Origin: Streptomyces sp. Act143
GTDB lineage: Bacteria; Actinomycetota; Actinomycetes; Streptomycetales; Streptomycetaceae
Direction of reading: 5' to 3'
Assembly: GCF_003143935.1 (NCBI RefSeq)
Contig: NZ_QFRX01000001.1
Location: 1,836,614-1,900,613 of the forward strand
DNA: 64,000 nt
The notes beneath the pieces were generated by a model. That model was not told the DNA's origin, did not search any database, and worked only from the letters and a program-made list of their open reading frames with translations. Positions 1 through 9,200 of this stretch are shown piece by piece (within the stretch, counting starts at the first letter, position 1; every line of letters starts with the position of its first letter). Made by a program: the position numbers and the translations under genes.

Positions 1-792
1 GGCGGCGGCTCGTCCTCGACCTGTAGCCATCCGCAGATCCGCCTCGATCCCGGCGACCGTGTCCAGCAGATGCGGCAGCAGGTCGCGGCGGATCGAGGCG
101 ACGGTGTTGCGGCTGGCGTGCACCGGGATGTTCACGGCCGCCACCACCTCGCCGTCCCGGTCACGCACCGGGGCGGCGACCGAGCGCAGCCCTTCCTCCA
201 GTTCCTGGTCGACGACGGCGTATCCCTGGCGCCGCACCCGGTCGAGCTCGGCGCGCAGCACCTCGGCGGAGACGATCGTGCGGGGTGTCAGTGCTCGCAG
301 GTCGGCGCGGGAGAGGGCCAAGGCCCGTTCCTGGTCCGGCAGATGGGCGAGGATGACCCGGCCGACCGAGGTGACGTGGGCGGGGAAACGGGTGCCGACC
401 GTGATCGCCGCCGTCATGATGCGGCGCGCGGGCACCCTCGCGACGTACACGATGTCGTCGCCGTCGAGGACGCACAGGGACGACGACTCCCGGGTGCGTT
501 CGACCAGTTGCTCCAGATGCGGCTCGGCGATCCGTGCCAGGGAGAGGCCGGCGAGATAGGAGTAGCCGAGTTCCAGGACGCGCGGGGTGAGCCGGAAGGT
601 GCGGCCGTCGGCGTGCACGTATCCGAGGTCGGCCAGGGTGAGCAGGAAGCGGCGGGCCGCCGCGCGCGTCAGTTCGCAGGCCCGGGCGACCTCACTGAGC
701 GTCAGTTCCGGGTGATCGGCGTCGAAGGCGCGGATGACGGCCAGGCCGCGTTCGAGGGAGCGGACGAAATGAGGGGCTCGGGCTGCAGGCAT
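1..792 (-). CDS. IclR-family transcriptional regulator (3' end outside window)
   Basis: The reading frame opens at an ATG (792..790) and stays open to the window edge, so the 264 residues seen lack the true C-terminus. The N-terminal winged helix (about residues 7-70, starting FVRSLERGLAVIRAF and including LTLSEVAR) is followed by the IclR effector-binding domain, with LEQLVERTRESSSLCVLDGDDI and later VVAAVNIPVHA. The wording is close to the PcaR/PcaU/CatR branch, which controls aromatic-acid catabolism. It is transcribed away from the ABC importer at 980, so it probably regulates that importer through the shared 187-bp gap. The ligand is unknown. Confidence 0.88.
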   Translation of the reverse strand, partial: MPAARAPHFVRSLERGLAVIRAFDADHPELTLSEVARACELTRAAARRFLLTLADLGYVHADGRTFRLTPRVLELGYSYLAGLSLARIAEPHLEQLVERTRESSSLCVLDGDDIVYVARVPARRIMTAAITVGTRFPAHVTSVGRVILAHLPDQERALALSRADLRALTPRTIVSAEVLRAELDRVRRQGYAVVDQELEEGLRSVAAPVRDRDGEVVAAVNIPVHASRNTVASIRRDLLPHLLDTVAGIEADLRMATGRGRAAA

Positions 793-855
793 CGTCGCCT
801 CCAGAGGGACGCGCGAGCACGTCGGTGGCGCAGCCTGGACGCGCTCGTCAGCAAA

Positions 856-872
856 TGTCAACAATATTGTCA
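856..872. promoter_or_regulatory. Candidate operator in the IclR/ABC importer gap
   Basis: In the 187-bp gap between the divergent IclR gene and the importer there is a perfect 10-bp palindrome, ACAATATTGT (861-870). It is flanked by two direct TGTCA pentamers (856-860 and 868-872). It is the only AT-rich stretch in the gap and lies about 110 bp before the importer start. Binding by the neighbouring IclR protein is inferred from position only. Confidence 0.45.
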
Positions 873-979
873 GCCAAGGGGATTGACCCCGACGGCCAAA
901 GACTCTACTTTCGCGCAGTGCACCACTGTGCGCCATGCGCACAGCCTGTCGGAACAACGAAGTCTGCACAGGAGGAGCC

Positions 980-1951
980 ATGCGTCGTCTGCTCGCCGCC
1001 ATCGCGGCCGGAGCATTCCTGGTCACCGTGACGGCCTGCGGCTCGTCCGGGGACTCCGGAGCGTCGGACGATACGTCGTCGTCCGGCGGCACCACCAAGG
1101 TGAAGGTCGGCGTGATTCCCATCGTCGATGTCGCACCGCTGTACCTGGGCCAGAAGAAGGGCTTCTTCAAGAAGCAGGGTCTGGAGCTGGAGATGACCCT
1201 CGCGCAGGGCGGCGCGGCGATCGTGCCCGGCGTGGCCAGCGGCCAGTTCCAGTTCGGCTTCTCCAACTCCACCTCGCTGATGGTCGCCCAGTCCAACAAC
1301 GTCCCGGTGAAGGTCGTCACCAACGGCATCGCCTCGACGGGCGTGCAGGGCAAGGACTTCGGAGCGCTCGTCGTCAAGGGCGACAGCAGCATCAAGTCCG
1401 CCGACCAGTTGGAGGGCAGGAAGGTCGCGATCAACACGCTCAAGAACATCAACGAGACCGCGGTGCGCGAGTCGGTGCGCAAGGCGGGCGGCGACCCGGA
1501 CAAGGTGAAGTTCGTCGAGCTCGCCTTCGACCAGATGCCGGCCGCCCTCGACGGCGGGCAGATCGACGCCGCGATGGTGGTCGAGCCGGCGCTGGCCACG
1601 GTGAAGAGCCAGGGCGGCCGTGAGATCGCCTCGCCGCTGGTCGACATCGCCCCGAACCTCACCGTCGCGATGTACTTCACCTCCACGTCGTACGAGACCC
1701 AGCACCCGGACGTCGTCAAGAAGTTCAAGGCGGCCGCCGCCGAGTCGCTCGCCTACGCCGATGCCCACCCGGACGAGGCCCGCGAGATCGTGACGACGTA
1801 CACGAAGATCCCGGCGGCCGTGCTGGCCAAGGTGACCCTGCCGGCCTGGCCCGCCGAGCCGGACCGCGCCTCGCTCGACGCGCTGGAGAAGCTGGGCCAG
1901 GCGGACGGCCTGTTCAAGACCGCCCCCGACCTGGACAAGCTGCTGCCGTGA
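980..1951 (+). CDS. NitT/TauT-type ABC transporter substrate-binding lipoprotein
   Basis: This is the extracellular receptor of an importer of the nitrate/sulfonate/taurine type (SsuA/THI5-like fold). The start is the ATG at 980, eight bases after an AGGAGG-like site; an upstream in-frame ATG at 935 has no such site. The product is 323 residues with a lipoprotein signal MRRLLAAIAAGAFLVTVTAC, so Cys20 would be lipidated. Family features include VGVIPIVDVAPLYLGQKKGFF, which marks this receptor class, and LDGGQIDAAMVVEPA. Its stop overlaps the GTG of the next permease. The ligand cannot be read from sequence; the nearby PcaR-like regulator hints at an organic acid. Confidence 0.9.
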   Translation: MRRLLAAIAAGAFLVTVTACGSSGDSGASDDTSSSGGTTKVKVGVIPIVDVAPLYLGQKKGFFKKQGLELEMTLAQGGAAIVPGVASGQFQFGFSNSTSLMVAQSNNVPVKVVTNGIASTGVQGKDFGALVVKGDSSIKSADQLEGRKVAINTLKNINETAVRESVRKAGGDPDKVKFVELAFDQMPAALDGGQIDAAMVVEPALATVKSQGGREIASPLVDIAPNLTVAMYFTSTSYETQHPDVVKKFKAAAAESLAYADAHPDEAREIVTTYTKIPAAVLAKVTLPAWPAEPDRASLDALEKLGQADGLFKTAPDLDKLLP

Positions 1952-2721
1952 AGGGGCTGAACCTCGCACTCGGCGCGGCCGGGCTCGCGGTCTTCCTCGC
2001 CCTGGGCGAGGCGGTGCCGCGGCTCGGCCTCGTCAAGGAGGCCTACTTCCCGCCCACCAGCCGCATCGCCGACGCCCTGGCCGGCGAACTCTCCGACGAC
2101 ACCTTCTGGACGGCGCTCGGCGACACCCTCACCGGCTGGGCGCTGGGCCTGCTGATCGCCGTCGGCGCCGGCATCGTGGCGGGCGTCGTCATCGCGGTGG
2201 TCCCGTACCTGCGGGACGCCACCGCCTCCACGATCGAGTTCCTGCGTCCGATCCCGTCGGTCGCGCTGATCCCGCTGGCGGTGCTGCTGTACGGCACCGA
2301 GCTGAGGTCGGTGCTCCTGCTCGTCGTGTACGCCTCGTTCTGGCAGGTGCTGATCCAGGTGCTGTACGGCGTCCAGGACGTCGACCCGGTCGCCGAGGAG
2401 ACGGCGCGGTCGTACGGCCTCCGCACCTGGGCCCGGGTCCGCCACGTGCTCTGGCCGACCGCGCTCCCGTACGTCATGACCGGCGTCCGGCTCGCGGCGG
2501 CCGTGGCGCTGATCCTCGCCGTGACCGCCGAACTCGTCATCGGGGCACCGGGGTTGGGGCAGCGGATCGCGGTCGCGCAGAACTCCCAGGCGGTACCGGA
2601 AATGTACGCTCTCGTCGTGGTCACCGGCCTGCTGGGCCTGCTCATCAACGTGGGTGCCCGCACCGTGGAGCGGCGGGCGCTGTCCTGGCACCAGTCGGTC
2701 CGCGGGGAGGTGGCGGTGTGA
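1948..2721 (+). CDS. ABC transporter permease, NitT/TauT type (first subunit)
   Basis: A 257-residue inner-membrane permease starting at GTG 1948, overlapping the receptor stop by four bases. It shows about six hydrophobic segments and the EAA-loop signature EETARSYGLRTWARVRHVLWPTALP, which contacts the ATPase. The region TIEFLRPIPSVALIPLAVLLYG is typical of SsuC/TauC-like permeases. It is followed by a second, different permease, so the channel is probably a heterodimer, whereas most SsuABC/TauABC systems have one permease gene. Confidence 0.9.
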   Translation: MKGLNLALGAAGLAVFLALGEAVPRLGLVKEAYFPPTSRIADALAGELSDDTFWTALGDTLTGWALGLLIAVGAGIVAGVVIAVVPYLRDATASTIEFLRPIPSVALIPLAVLLYGTELRSVLLLVVYASFWQVLIQVLYGVQDVDPVAEETARSYGLRTWARVRHVLWPTALPYVMTGVRLAAAVALILAVTAELVIGAPGLGQRIAVAQNSQAVPEMYALVVVTGLLGLLINVGARTVERRALSWHQSVRGEVAV

Positions 2722-3497
2722 GGCGCGTCCTGCTGCGGGTGTTCTTCCTGCTCGCGCTGCCCGTGCTGCTGGTCGTCGTGTGGTGGGCGGCGTCGGACGG
2801 CAGCACCAACGTGTTCTGGCCGCCGCTGCGCACGATCCTGCGGACCTTCCCGGACGTCTGGACGGCCGACCGCGTCAGGGACGACGTCCTGCCCAGCCTG
2901 CTGCGGCTGACGGCCGGTTACGCCTGCGCCGCCGCCGTCGGCATCGCGCTCGGTACGGTCATCGGCTCGTACCGGCGGGTGCGGGCGTTCTGCGAACCGG
3001 TCCTGGAGTTCCTGCGGGCGGTGCCGCCGCCGGTGCTGGTGCCGGTCATCATGCTGTTCGCGGGCATCGGCGACACCATGAAGATCGCGGTGATCGCCAG
3101 CGGCTGCGTCTGGCCGATCCTCCTCAACACCGTGGAGGGTGTACGGGCGGTGGACCCGGTGATGGCGGAGACAGCGAAGTCGTACGGCATCTCCGGCGTC
3201 GCCCGGCTCAGGGACGTGGTGCTGCGCTCGGCGAGTCCGCAGATCTTCGCGGGGCTCCGGCAGGCCCTGTCGATCGGCATCATCCTCATGGTCATCAGCG
3301 AGATGTTCGCCGCCAGCAACGGCATCGGCTTCACCGTGGTGCAGTTCCAGCGGAGTTTCGCGATCCCCGACATGTGGACCGGCATCCTGGTGCTCGGCCT
3401 GCTCGGCTTTCTCCTCTCCATGGTCTTCCAGGTGGTCGAGCGGCGGGTGCTCGGCTGGTACCACGGGCTGCGGGCCTCGACCCGGCGGTCCCCGTGA
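2718..3497 (+). CDS. ABC transporter permease, NitT/TauT type (second subunit)
   Basis: A 259-residue membrane protein starting at GTG 2718 with a four-base overlap to the first permease. It has the same topology and an EAA loop (AETAKSYGISGVARLRDVVL) preceded by VLEFLRAVPPPVLVPVIMLF. It belongs to the same family as the upstream permease but is clearly divergent, which supports a heterodimeric pore instead of a recent duplication. It is followed after 20 bp by the ATPase gene. Confidence 0.9.
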   Translation: MRRVLLRVFFLLALPVLLVVVWWAASDGSTNVFWPPLRTILRTFPDVWTADRVRDDVLPSLLRLTAGYACAAAVGIALGTVIGSYRRVRAFCEPVLEFLRAVPPPVLVPVIMLFAGIGDTMKIAVIASGCVWPILLNTVEGVRAVDPVMAETAKSYGISGVARLRDVVLRSASPQIFAGLRQALSIGIILMVISEMFAASNGIGFTVVQFQRSFAIPDMWTGILVLGLLGFLLSMVFQVVERRVLGWYHGLRASTRRSP

Positions 3498-3517
3498 CCC
3501 TCACGAAAGGGCGGTCC

Positions 3518-4330
3518 ATGCACGCACTTGTCGTATCCGGCCTGCAGAAGGTCTACGAGGGGTCAGGGCGCCGGGTGGAGGCGGTCCGCGACCTCACCTT
3601 CACCGTCGAGGCGGGCGAACTCGTCTGCCTCGTCGGCCCGTCGGGCTGCGGCAAGACGACCCTGCTGAAGTGCATGGGCGGCCTGCTCACCCCGACCGCG
3701 GGCGAAGTGCGGCTGGCGGGCGAGAAGGTGAGCGGACCGCCGCCCGGAATGGCCTTCGTCTTCCAGGAGTACGGACGCAGCCTGTTCCCGTGGATGCGGG
3801 TCGGCGAGAACGTGGAACTACCCCTCAAGCAGAAGGACCTGAGCAAGAAGCGGCGCCGGGAACTGGTCACCGACGCGCTGGACTCGGTCGGTCTCGCGGA
3901 CGCCGCCGGAGCGTACCCCTGGCAGCTGTCCGGCGGCATGCAGCAGCGGGTCGCCATCGCCCGCGCGCTCGCCTACGAGCCCCAAGTGCTGCTGATGGAC
4001 GAGCCGTTCGCAGCCGTGGACGCCCAGACCCGGGCCGATCTGGAGGACCTGGTACGGGGGCTGTGGCGGGAGCGCGGGATCACGATCCTGTTCGTCACCC
4101 ACGACATCGACGAGGCCGTCTACCTCGGCCAGCGCGTGATCGTGCTCTCCGCCTCCCCCACCGTCGTCCAGGAGCAGCTCAAGGTCGATCTGCCGGACGA
4201 GCGCGACCAGTTGCACACCCGGGTGGCCCCGCGCTTCGCCGAGCTGCGGACCCATGTGTACGAGCAGATCCAGGCGGCGAAGCGCGGAAGCGCCGATGCT
4301 GCCGGTCCCCCCGGGAAGTCGCTCACCTGA
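3518..4330 (+). CDS. ABC transporter ATP-binding protein, NitT/TauT type
   Basis: This 270-residue ATPase powers the importer encoded just upstream. It has a Walker A motif GPSGCGKTT, a Q-loop in FVFQEYGRSLFPW, an ABC signature LSGGMQQRVAIARAL, Walker B VLLMDEPFAAVD and the H-loop FVTHDIDEAV. Length and motif wording match SsuB/TauB-like proteins. The start is ATG 3518, with GAAAGGG about nine bases upstream. The open frame extends further upstream but there it overlaps the permease gene. The gene ends three bases before the convergent polyamine permease. Confidence 0.92.
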   Translation: MHALVVSGLQKVYEGSGRRVEAVRDLTFTVEAGELVCLVGPSGCGKTTLLKCMGGLLTPTAGEVRLAGEKVSGPPPGMAFVFQEYGRSLFPWMRVGENVELPLKQKDLSKKRRRELVTDALDSVGLADAAGAYPWQLSGGMQQRVAIARALAYEPQVLLMDEPFAAVDAQTRADLEDLVRGLWRERGITILFVTHDIDEAVYLGQRVIVLSASPTVVQEQLKVDLPDERDQLHTRVAPRFAELRTHVYEQIQAAKRGSADAAGPPGKSLT

Positions 4331-4333
4331 TCC

Positions 4334-5149
4334 TCAGACCCGGCTGCCGGTGGCCGTGTCCGCCGACAGCCGCTGCGCCACGTAGATCGGGAGCACGGAC
4401 AGCAGCACGAGCACGGCCGCCACCACGTTCACCACCGGCGCCTGCTGCGGTCGGGTCATGTTGTTGAAGATCCAGATCGGCAGGGTCTCGACGCCGGGTC
4501 CGGCCGTGAACGTGGTCACCACGATCTCGTCGAAGGACAGCGCGAAGGCCAGCAGCCCGCCCGCGAACAGCGCCGAGCGCACCAGGGGGAAGGTGACGTC
4601 GGCGAAGGCGCGGAAGGTGTTCGCACCGAGGTCCATCGCCGCCTCCTCGTACGACCCGGAGGTGCGCCGCAGCCGGGCGACGACGTTGTTGAAGACGACG
4701 ACGATGCAGAAGGTGGCGTGTCCGACGACCACGGTGAACAGCCCGAGGCCGACGCCGAGCGGCTCAAGTACCGTGCTGAAGGCGGAGTTGAGCGCGATGC
4801 CCGTGACGATGCCGGGCAGCGCGATCGGCAGGACGACGACGAAGGAGATCGTGTCCCGGCCGAAGAAGCGGTGCCGGGCGACGGCGAAGGCGATCAGGGT
4901 GCCCAGCGCCAGGGCGATGGCGGTGGCGCCGAGTCCCGCCTTCACGGAGGTCCACAGCGCCTCCCGCGCACCGGAGTTGTGCCAGGCCACCGACCACCAG
5001 TGCAGGGTGAGTCCGGGCGGCGGCCAGCTCGCGCTGCGGTCGGGGTTGAGGGAGTTGACGAGGACGAGCAGCAGGGGCGCGTAGATCACCAGGAAGCCGA
5101 TCCCGGCGGCGACGCGCAGCGCGATCCGCGCGGAGCGGGACAGTTGCAC
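4334..5149 (-). CDS. Polyamine-type ABC transporter permease (PotC-like)
   Basis: A 271-residue inner-membrane permease of the spermidine/putrescine class. The start is GTG 5149, preceded by GAGGAG. Six hydrophobic segments are evident. The EAA loop reads SYEEAAMDLGANTFRAF, with VTFPLVRSALFAGGLLAFALS, typical of PotC. It is the last gene of an ATPase-receptor-permease-permease operon on the minus strand. Substrate assignment to polyamines comes from the family and from the PotD-like receptor. Confidence 0.9.
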   Translation of the reverse strand: MQLSRSARIALRVAAGIGFLVIYAPLLLVLVNSLNPDRSASWPPPGLTLHWWSVAWHNSGAREALWTSVKAGLGATAIALALGTLIAFAVARHRFFGRDTISFVVVLPIALPGIVTGIALNSAFSTVLEPLGVGLGLFTVVVGHATFCIVVVFNNVVARLRRTSGSYEEAAMDLGANTFRAFADVTFPLVRSALFAGGLLAFALSFDEIVVTTFTAGPGVETLPIWIFNNMTRPQQAPVVNVVAAVLVLLSVLPIYVAQRLSADTATGSRV

Positions 5150-5159
5150 GGGGGCTCCT

Positions 5160-6023
5160 CTACAGGCTGCTCAGGGCGCCCGTGCGCCGCATCGCCAGCA
5201 GGTACAGCACGATGACGACGACGGGGACCGTACCGAGGGCGGCGGCCATGGGCAGGTTGAGTTCGATGTTGGAGTAGACGACGTTGCCGATCAGCTGGGT
5301 CTTGCCGCCGACGATCTGCACGGTGATGTAGTCGCCGAGGCTGAGCGAGAAGGTGAAGACCGATCCGGCGGCCACCGACGGCAGCACCATCGGCAGCACC
5401 ACGGACCGGAAGGTCCGCAGGCCACGCGCCCCCAAGTCGGCGGACGCGTCGAGCAGGTCGGCGGGCAACTGCTCCAGCGCCGTGTGGATCGGCAGGATCA
5501 TGTACGGCAGCCAGAGGTACGTCAGGGTCAGCACCGCCGCCGTCAGCCCGAACCCGGGGCCGCCCAGCCCGAACGGTTTCAGCATCCAGTCGGCGAGCCC
5601 GCCCTCGGAGAGGATGAGCCGCCAGGCGTACACCTTGACGAGGTAACTCGCCCACAGCGGCGTGAGGATGGCGACGACGAGCAGCGGCCGCCAGGTCGGC
5701 TTGGCGACCCGGGCGGTGTAGAAGGCGAGCGGGAAGGCGATCACCGCGCACAGGGCGGTGACGGCCAGCGCCACCCCCACGCTGCGCAGGACGACCTGCC
5801 GGTACACCGGTGTCGTGAACAGCTCGTGGAAGTTGTCCGTGGACCAGGCCTTCACCACCTCGGAGGTGAAGGAGTTCGTCGTCCAGAACGCGGAGACGAA
5901 CAGCACGCTCAGCGAACCGAGATAGAGCACCGCCAGCCACAGCAGCGGCGCGGTCAGCAGCAGGGACAGCCGCAGGCGGGGGCGCCGGTGCAGCACCCCC
6001 GCGGTGCGCGTGATCAGGGCCAT
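5160..6023 (-). CDS. Polyamine-type ABC transporter permease (PotB-like)
   Basis: A 287-residue permease starting at ATG 6023, with AAGGG seven bases upstream inside the end of the receptor gene. The PotB-type features are LWASYLVKVYAWRLILSEGG and an EAA loop DASADLGARGLRTFRSVVLP. It pairs with the PotC-like subunit ten bases downstream. About six transmembrane segments are visible, the first near residue 25. Confidence 0.9.
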   Translation of the reverse strand: MALITRTAGVLHRRPRLRLSLLLTAPLLWLAVLYLGSLSVLFVSAFWTTNSFTSEVVKAWSTDNFHELFTTPVYRQVVLRSVGVALAVTALCAVIAFPLAFYTARVAKPTWRPLLVVAILTPLWASYLVKVYAWRLILSEGGLADWMLKPFGLGGPGFGLTAAVLTLTYLWLPYMILPIHTALEQLPADLLDASADLGARGLRTFRSVVLPMVLPSVAAGSVFTFSLSLGDYITVQIVGGKTQLIGNVVYSNIELNLPMAAALGTVPVVVIVLYLLAMRRTGALSSL

Positions 6024-6026
6024 GCG

Positions 6027-7223
6027 TCAGCCCTTGATCTCGGTCCAGGCCTGGACCCACTTCGCGTACGGCACGCACTTGACGTCGGTGCGGCCGTCCA
6101 GGCAATGCTCGATGGGCGTGTTCCAGAAGGCGATGTTCTTCCAGTAGCTCTCGTCGGCCGCGTGGTAGGTCGTGCAGAAGTTCTTGTCGCTGGTCAGGGC
6201 GCAGGCCTTGGAGTTGGCGGGCGCCTCGCCGAAGTACTCGGCGACCTGGGCGTTGACCTTCGGGGAAATGATCCAGTCCAGCCATTTGTAGGCGCAGGCG
6301 GGGTGCTTGGCCCTGGCGGAGACCATCCAGGTGTCGGACCAGCCCGTCGCCCCCTCCTTGGGGACGAATGCCTTGACCTTGGCGCCCTCGTCGGTGGTGA
6401 GGTTGGCGATGACCTGCCAGGTGGTGCCGACGACGGAGTCACCGCTCTTGAAGGCGGAGATCTCCTTGAGGTAGTCGCTCCAGTACTCGCCGACGTTCGC
6501 GTTCTGCTGTTTGAGCAGGTCCACGGCGGCGTCGAACTGCTTCTGGTCCAGGGCGTAGGGGTCCTTGATGCCGAGGCCGGGTTCGGTCGCCTTCAGGTAC
6601 AGGGCCGCGTCGGCGATGTAGATGGGCGAGTCGTACGCCGTGACGTGGCCTTTGTACTTGGCGGCGTCGTCGAAGACCGCGGACCAGGACGTCGGCGCGG
6701 GTGTGACCTTCTCGGTGTTGTACATCAGCAGGTTGGCGCCGCGGCCGTGCGGGATGCCGTACATCTGCCCGTCGACGGAGTTCCAGTCGCCGTCCTTCAA
6801 CCCGCTGTAGATGTCCTTGTAGTGGGGGACGAGGGCGGTGTTGACGGGGGCCGCGTCGCCGGAGGCGATGAGGCGCAGCGAGGCGTCACCGGAGGCGGAG
6901 ACGGCGTCGTACTCCCCCGTCTTCATCAGTTTGACCATCTCGTCGCTGCTGGCGGCGGTCTTGGAGTTGACCTGGCAGCCGGTCTGCTTCTCGAAGTCGC
7001 TGACCCAGTCGGTCTTCGGGTCGTTGGAGCCGTCCTCGACGTAGCCCGCCCAGGCGATCAGGTTGACCTGTCCCTCGGTCTTGCCGAGTTTCGAAGGGGC
7101 CTTCAGGTCAGGGGGGTTGAGGCCGGTGGCCGCGGAACCGTCGCCGTCGTCGGACGAACCGCAGGCGGTGGCGGCGAGGAGCAGTGCGGCGACGGCTGCC
7201 GCCGCCTTGAGGGTAGGGCGCAC
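6027..7223 (-). CDS. Polyamine-type ABC transporter substrate-binding lipoprotein (PotD-like)
   Basis: This is the receptor of the polyamine-type importer. I prefer the GTG at 7223, with GGAG six bases upstream, over the ATG at 7235, which has no ribosome site; this gives 398 residues. The signal ends LLLAATAC, so the Cys is lipidated. The mature part has NLIAWAGYVEDGSNDPKTDWV and the PotD-like stretches EYDAVSASGDASLRLI and SVDGQMYGIPHGRG. Several Cys residues near the C-terminus (HPACAYKWLDW, SKACALTSDKNFC) are consistent with disulfides in an exported protein. Confidence 0.9.
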   Translation of the reverse strand: MRPTLKAAAAVAALLLAATACGSSDDGDGSAATGLNPPDLKAPSKLGKTEGQVNLIAWAGYVEDGSNDPKTDWVSDFEKQTGCQVNSKTAASSDEMVKLMKTGEYDAVSASGDASLRLIASGDAAPVNTALVPHYKDIYSGLKDGDWNSVDGQMYGIPHGRGANLLMYNTEKVTPAPTSWSAVFDDAAKYKGHVTAYDSPIYIADAALYLKATEPGLGIKDPYALDQKQFDAAVDLLKQQNANVGEYWSDYLKEISAFKSGDSVVGTTWQVIANLTTDEGAKVKAFVPKEGATGWSDTWMVSARAKHPACAYKWLDWIISPKVNAQVAEYFGEAPANSKACALTSDKNFCTTYHAADESYWKNIAFWNTPIEHCLDGRTDVKCVPYAKWVQAWTEIKG

Positions 7224-7259
7224 GACGTACTCCATACGTGAGGGGACGAGCGGGGGTGG

Positions 7260-8297
7260 TCAGTCCGGGACGGGCACGGCCACGGCGTGCCGGCGGTGCC
7301 ACTGCAGGCGCACCCGGGTGCCGCGGTAGGCGGCGACGTCCTCGGAGGAGGTCTCCAGGTTCTGCTGGAGGGCGGTGAGGCGGCCGCCGGCGTCGAGGTC
7401 GACGAGGAAGCGGGTGGCGTCCCCGAGGTAGACGACCTCGGCGACGGTGCCGACGGCGGTGGCGTGCTCGGGCTGGTCGGCCTCGGCGGACTCCTTGAGG
7501 ACGCGGATCTTCTCCGGCCGGATGCTGTAGGTGCCGGGGCTGCCGACGATGCGGTGGGCCGACTCGCCCTCCAGGAGGTTGGAGGTGCCGACGAAGGACG
7601 CCACGAACGGGGTCGCGGGGCGTTCGTAGACCTCGGCGGGGGTGCCGACCTGTTCGATGCGGCCCTGGTGGAAGACGGCGATGCGGTCGCTCATCGTCAG
7701 GGCCTCCTCCTGGTCGTGGGTGACGAAGACGAAGGTGATGCCGACCTCGCGCTGGAGCGCCTTGAGCTCGACCTGCATCTGCTCGCGCAGCTTGAGGTCG
7801 AGGGCGCCGAGGGGTTCGTCGAGGAGCAGGACGCGGGGGCGGCCGACGAGAGCGCGGGCGAGGGCGACCCGCTGGCGCTGGCCGCCGGAGAGCTGGGCGG
7901 GGCGTCGTTTGCCGAACCCTTCGAGCCGCACCTCCGCGAGGGCCTTACGCGCCCGCACCAGCCGCTCGGCCTTGGGCACCTTGCGGATCTTGAGTGCGTA
8001 GGCGACGTTCTGCTCGACGGTCATGTGCGGGAACAGCGCGTAGTCCTGGAAGACGGTGTGCACGTCCCGCTCGAAGGGGGCGAGCCCGGTGACCTCCTGT
8101 CCGGCGAGCTCGATCCGGCCGCCGGTCGGCGCCTCGAATCCGGCGATCATGCGCAGGACGGTGGTCTTGCCGGAGCCGGAGGGGCCGAGCATCGAGAAGA
8201 ACTCGCCGTCCCGGATCTCCAGATCCACCCCGGCCACGGCGGTCGTCTCCCCGAACGACTTCCGCAGATCCTGCAACCGGATCGCCATTCCCTCCAT
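7260..8297 (-). CDS. potA: Polyamine-type ABC transporter ATP-binding protein (PotA-like)
   Basis: This 345-residue ATPase energises the polyamine importer. It has Walker [10 protein letters not shown], the Q-loop [12 protein letters not shown], the signature [15 protein letters not shown], Walker [13 protein letters not shown] and the H-loop [14 protein letters not shown]. These are followed by a C-terminal TOBE-like regulatory domain (about 230-345, including SIRPEKIRV), as in PotA. The start chosen is ATG 8297 with AGGAAGG nine bases upstream; the frame is open to 8366 without a better site. It is the first gene of its operon, divergent from the GntR regulator. Confidence 0.9.
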   Translation of the reverse strand: MEGMAIRLQDLRKSFGETTAVAGVDLEIRDGEFFSMLGPSGSGKTTVLRMIAGFEAPTGGRIELAGQEVTGLAPFERDVHTVFQDYALFPHMTVEQNVAYALKIRKVPKAERLVRARKALAEVRLEGFGKRRPAQLSGGQRQRVALARALVGRPRVLLLDEPLGALDLKLREQMQVELKALQREVGITFVFVTHDQEEALTMSDRIAVFHQGRIEQVGTPAEVYERPATPFVASFVGTSNLLEGESAHRIVGSPGTYSIRPEKIRVLKESAEADQPEHATAVGTVAEVVYLGDATRFLVDLDAGGRLTALQQNLETSSEDVAAYRGTRVRLQWHRRHAVAVPVPD

Positions 8298-8368
8298 GGG
8301 CGGGAACCTTCCTGGTGCTCTCGTGCGTTGACCTATTGACCGGAAACATATGAAGTCATAGTTCAAAG

Positions 8369-8397
8369 CTCAAGGCCCCCTTAGGGTAAAGCTTGAG
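8369..8397. promoter_or_regulatory. Inverted repeat between potA-like and GntR genes
   Basis: CTCAAG (8369-8374) and CTTGAG (8392-8397) form an inverted repeat in the AT-richer 103-bp gap between the divergent importer operon and the GntR-family gene. The right arm ends three bases before the GntR start codon, so a bound repressor would block its own translation start region. Autoregulation is inferred; the arms are only six bases. Confidence 0.35.
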
Positions 8398-8400
8398 TCA

Positions 8401-9159
8401 ATGAGCAAGGTGGTGGCCGTGAAGCAGCAGCAGATGAACGGCGGCGCCCGGAAAGCCGTCTTCGCCCCGGTCGACAGCCGGGCGCGGGTCGACGCCGTGG
8501 TGCGCCGGATCGGCGACGCCATCGAGCTCGGCCTGCTGGCCGACGGCGAGCAACTGCCCGGCGAGACCGAGCTCGCGGGCCAACTGGGCGTCTCCACGGT
8601 GACCCTGCGGGAAGCGCTCATGGCGCTGCGCCAGCAGGGCCTGGTCACCACCCGCCGGGGCCGCGGCGGCGGCTCCTTCGTCTCCCTCCCCGAAGTCCCC
8701 GGCGAGGAACGCCTGAAGGTCCGGCTGCGCGGCTGGAGCACCGAGGAACTCCGCGACCTCGGCGACCACTGGGCGGCCCTGTCCGGCACGGCGGCCCGGC
8801 TCGCCGCCGACCGCACCGAACCGGACGACCTCGTCCAACTGCGCCGCACGGCAGAGGAGTTGAGCCGGGCAGCGGACGCGGCGGCACGCAGCCGGGTCTA
8901 CGGCCGCTTCCACGTCGAACTCGCCGCGGCATCGCAGTCGGCCCGGCTCACCCGGGAGCAGGTGGCTCTGCAGACCGAGGTCGGCGCCCTGCTCTGCCTT
9001 GTGCTCGGGGACGACGAATATCGTGAAGAGGTCTCCCGGCGACTCCGATTCGTAATCTCAGCCGTGCAGGATGGGGCCCACGAATTGGCCAGGGACCAGG
9101 CCGAGCGGTGCGTCCAGGAGTCGACGTCGCGGCTGATCGCCCTGCGTCTGACGCTGTAG
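8401..9159 (+). CDS. GntR-family (FadR-type) transcriptional regulator
   Basis: A 252-residue regulator. The N-terminal winged helix (about residues 24-90) contains LADGEQLPGETELAGQLGVS, TVTLREALMALRQQGLV and a GRGGGSFV wing. The C-terminal all-helical part (about 105-245) has the layout of an FCD effector domain, with ARLAADRTEPDDL and ERCVQESTSRLIAL. It is divergent from the polyamine-type importer and 41 bp upstream of the Cache protein. FadR-type regulators near polyamine genes are known in Streptomyces, so a polyamine-derived ligand is plausible but unproven. Confidence 0.9.
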   Translation: MSKVVAVKQQQMNGGARKAVFAPVDSRARVDAVVRRIGDAIELGLLADGEQLPGETELAGQLGVSTVTLREALMALRQQGLVTTRRGRGGGSFVSLPEVPGEERLKVRLRGWSTEELRDLGDHWAALSGTAARLAADRTEPDDLVQLRRTAEELSRAADAAARSRVYGRFHVELAAASQSARLTREQVALQTEVGALLCLVLGDDEYREEVSRRLRFVISAVQDGAHELARDQAERCVQESTSRLIALRLTL

Positions 9160-9200
9160 CCCGCACCGCTCGCGAGGTCCCCGTCCGCTGGAGGGCAGCC

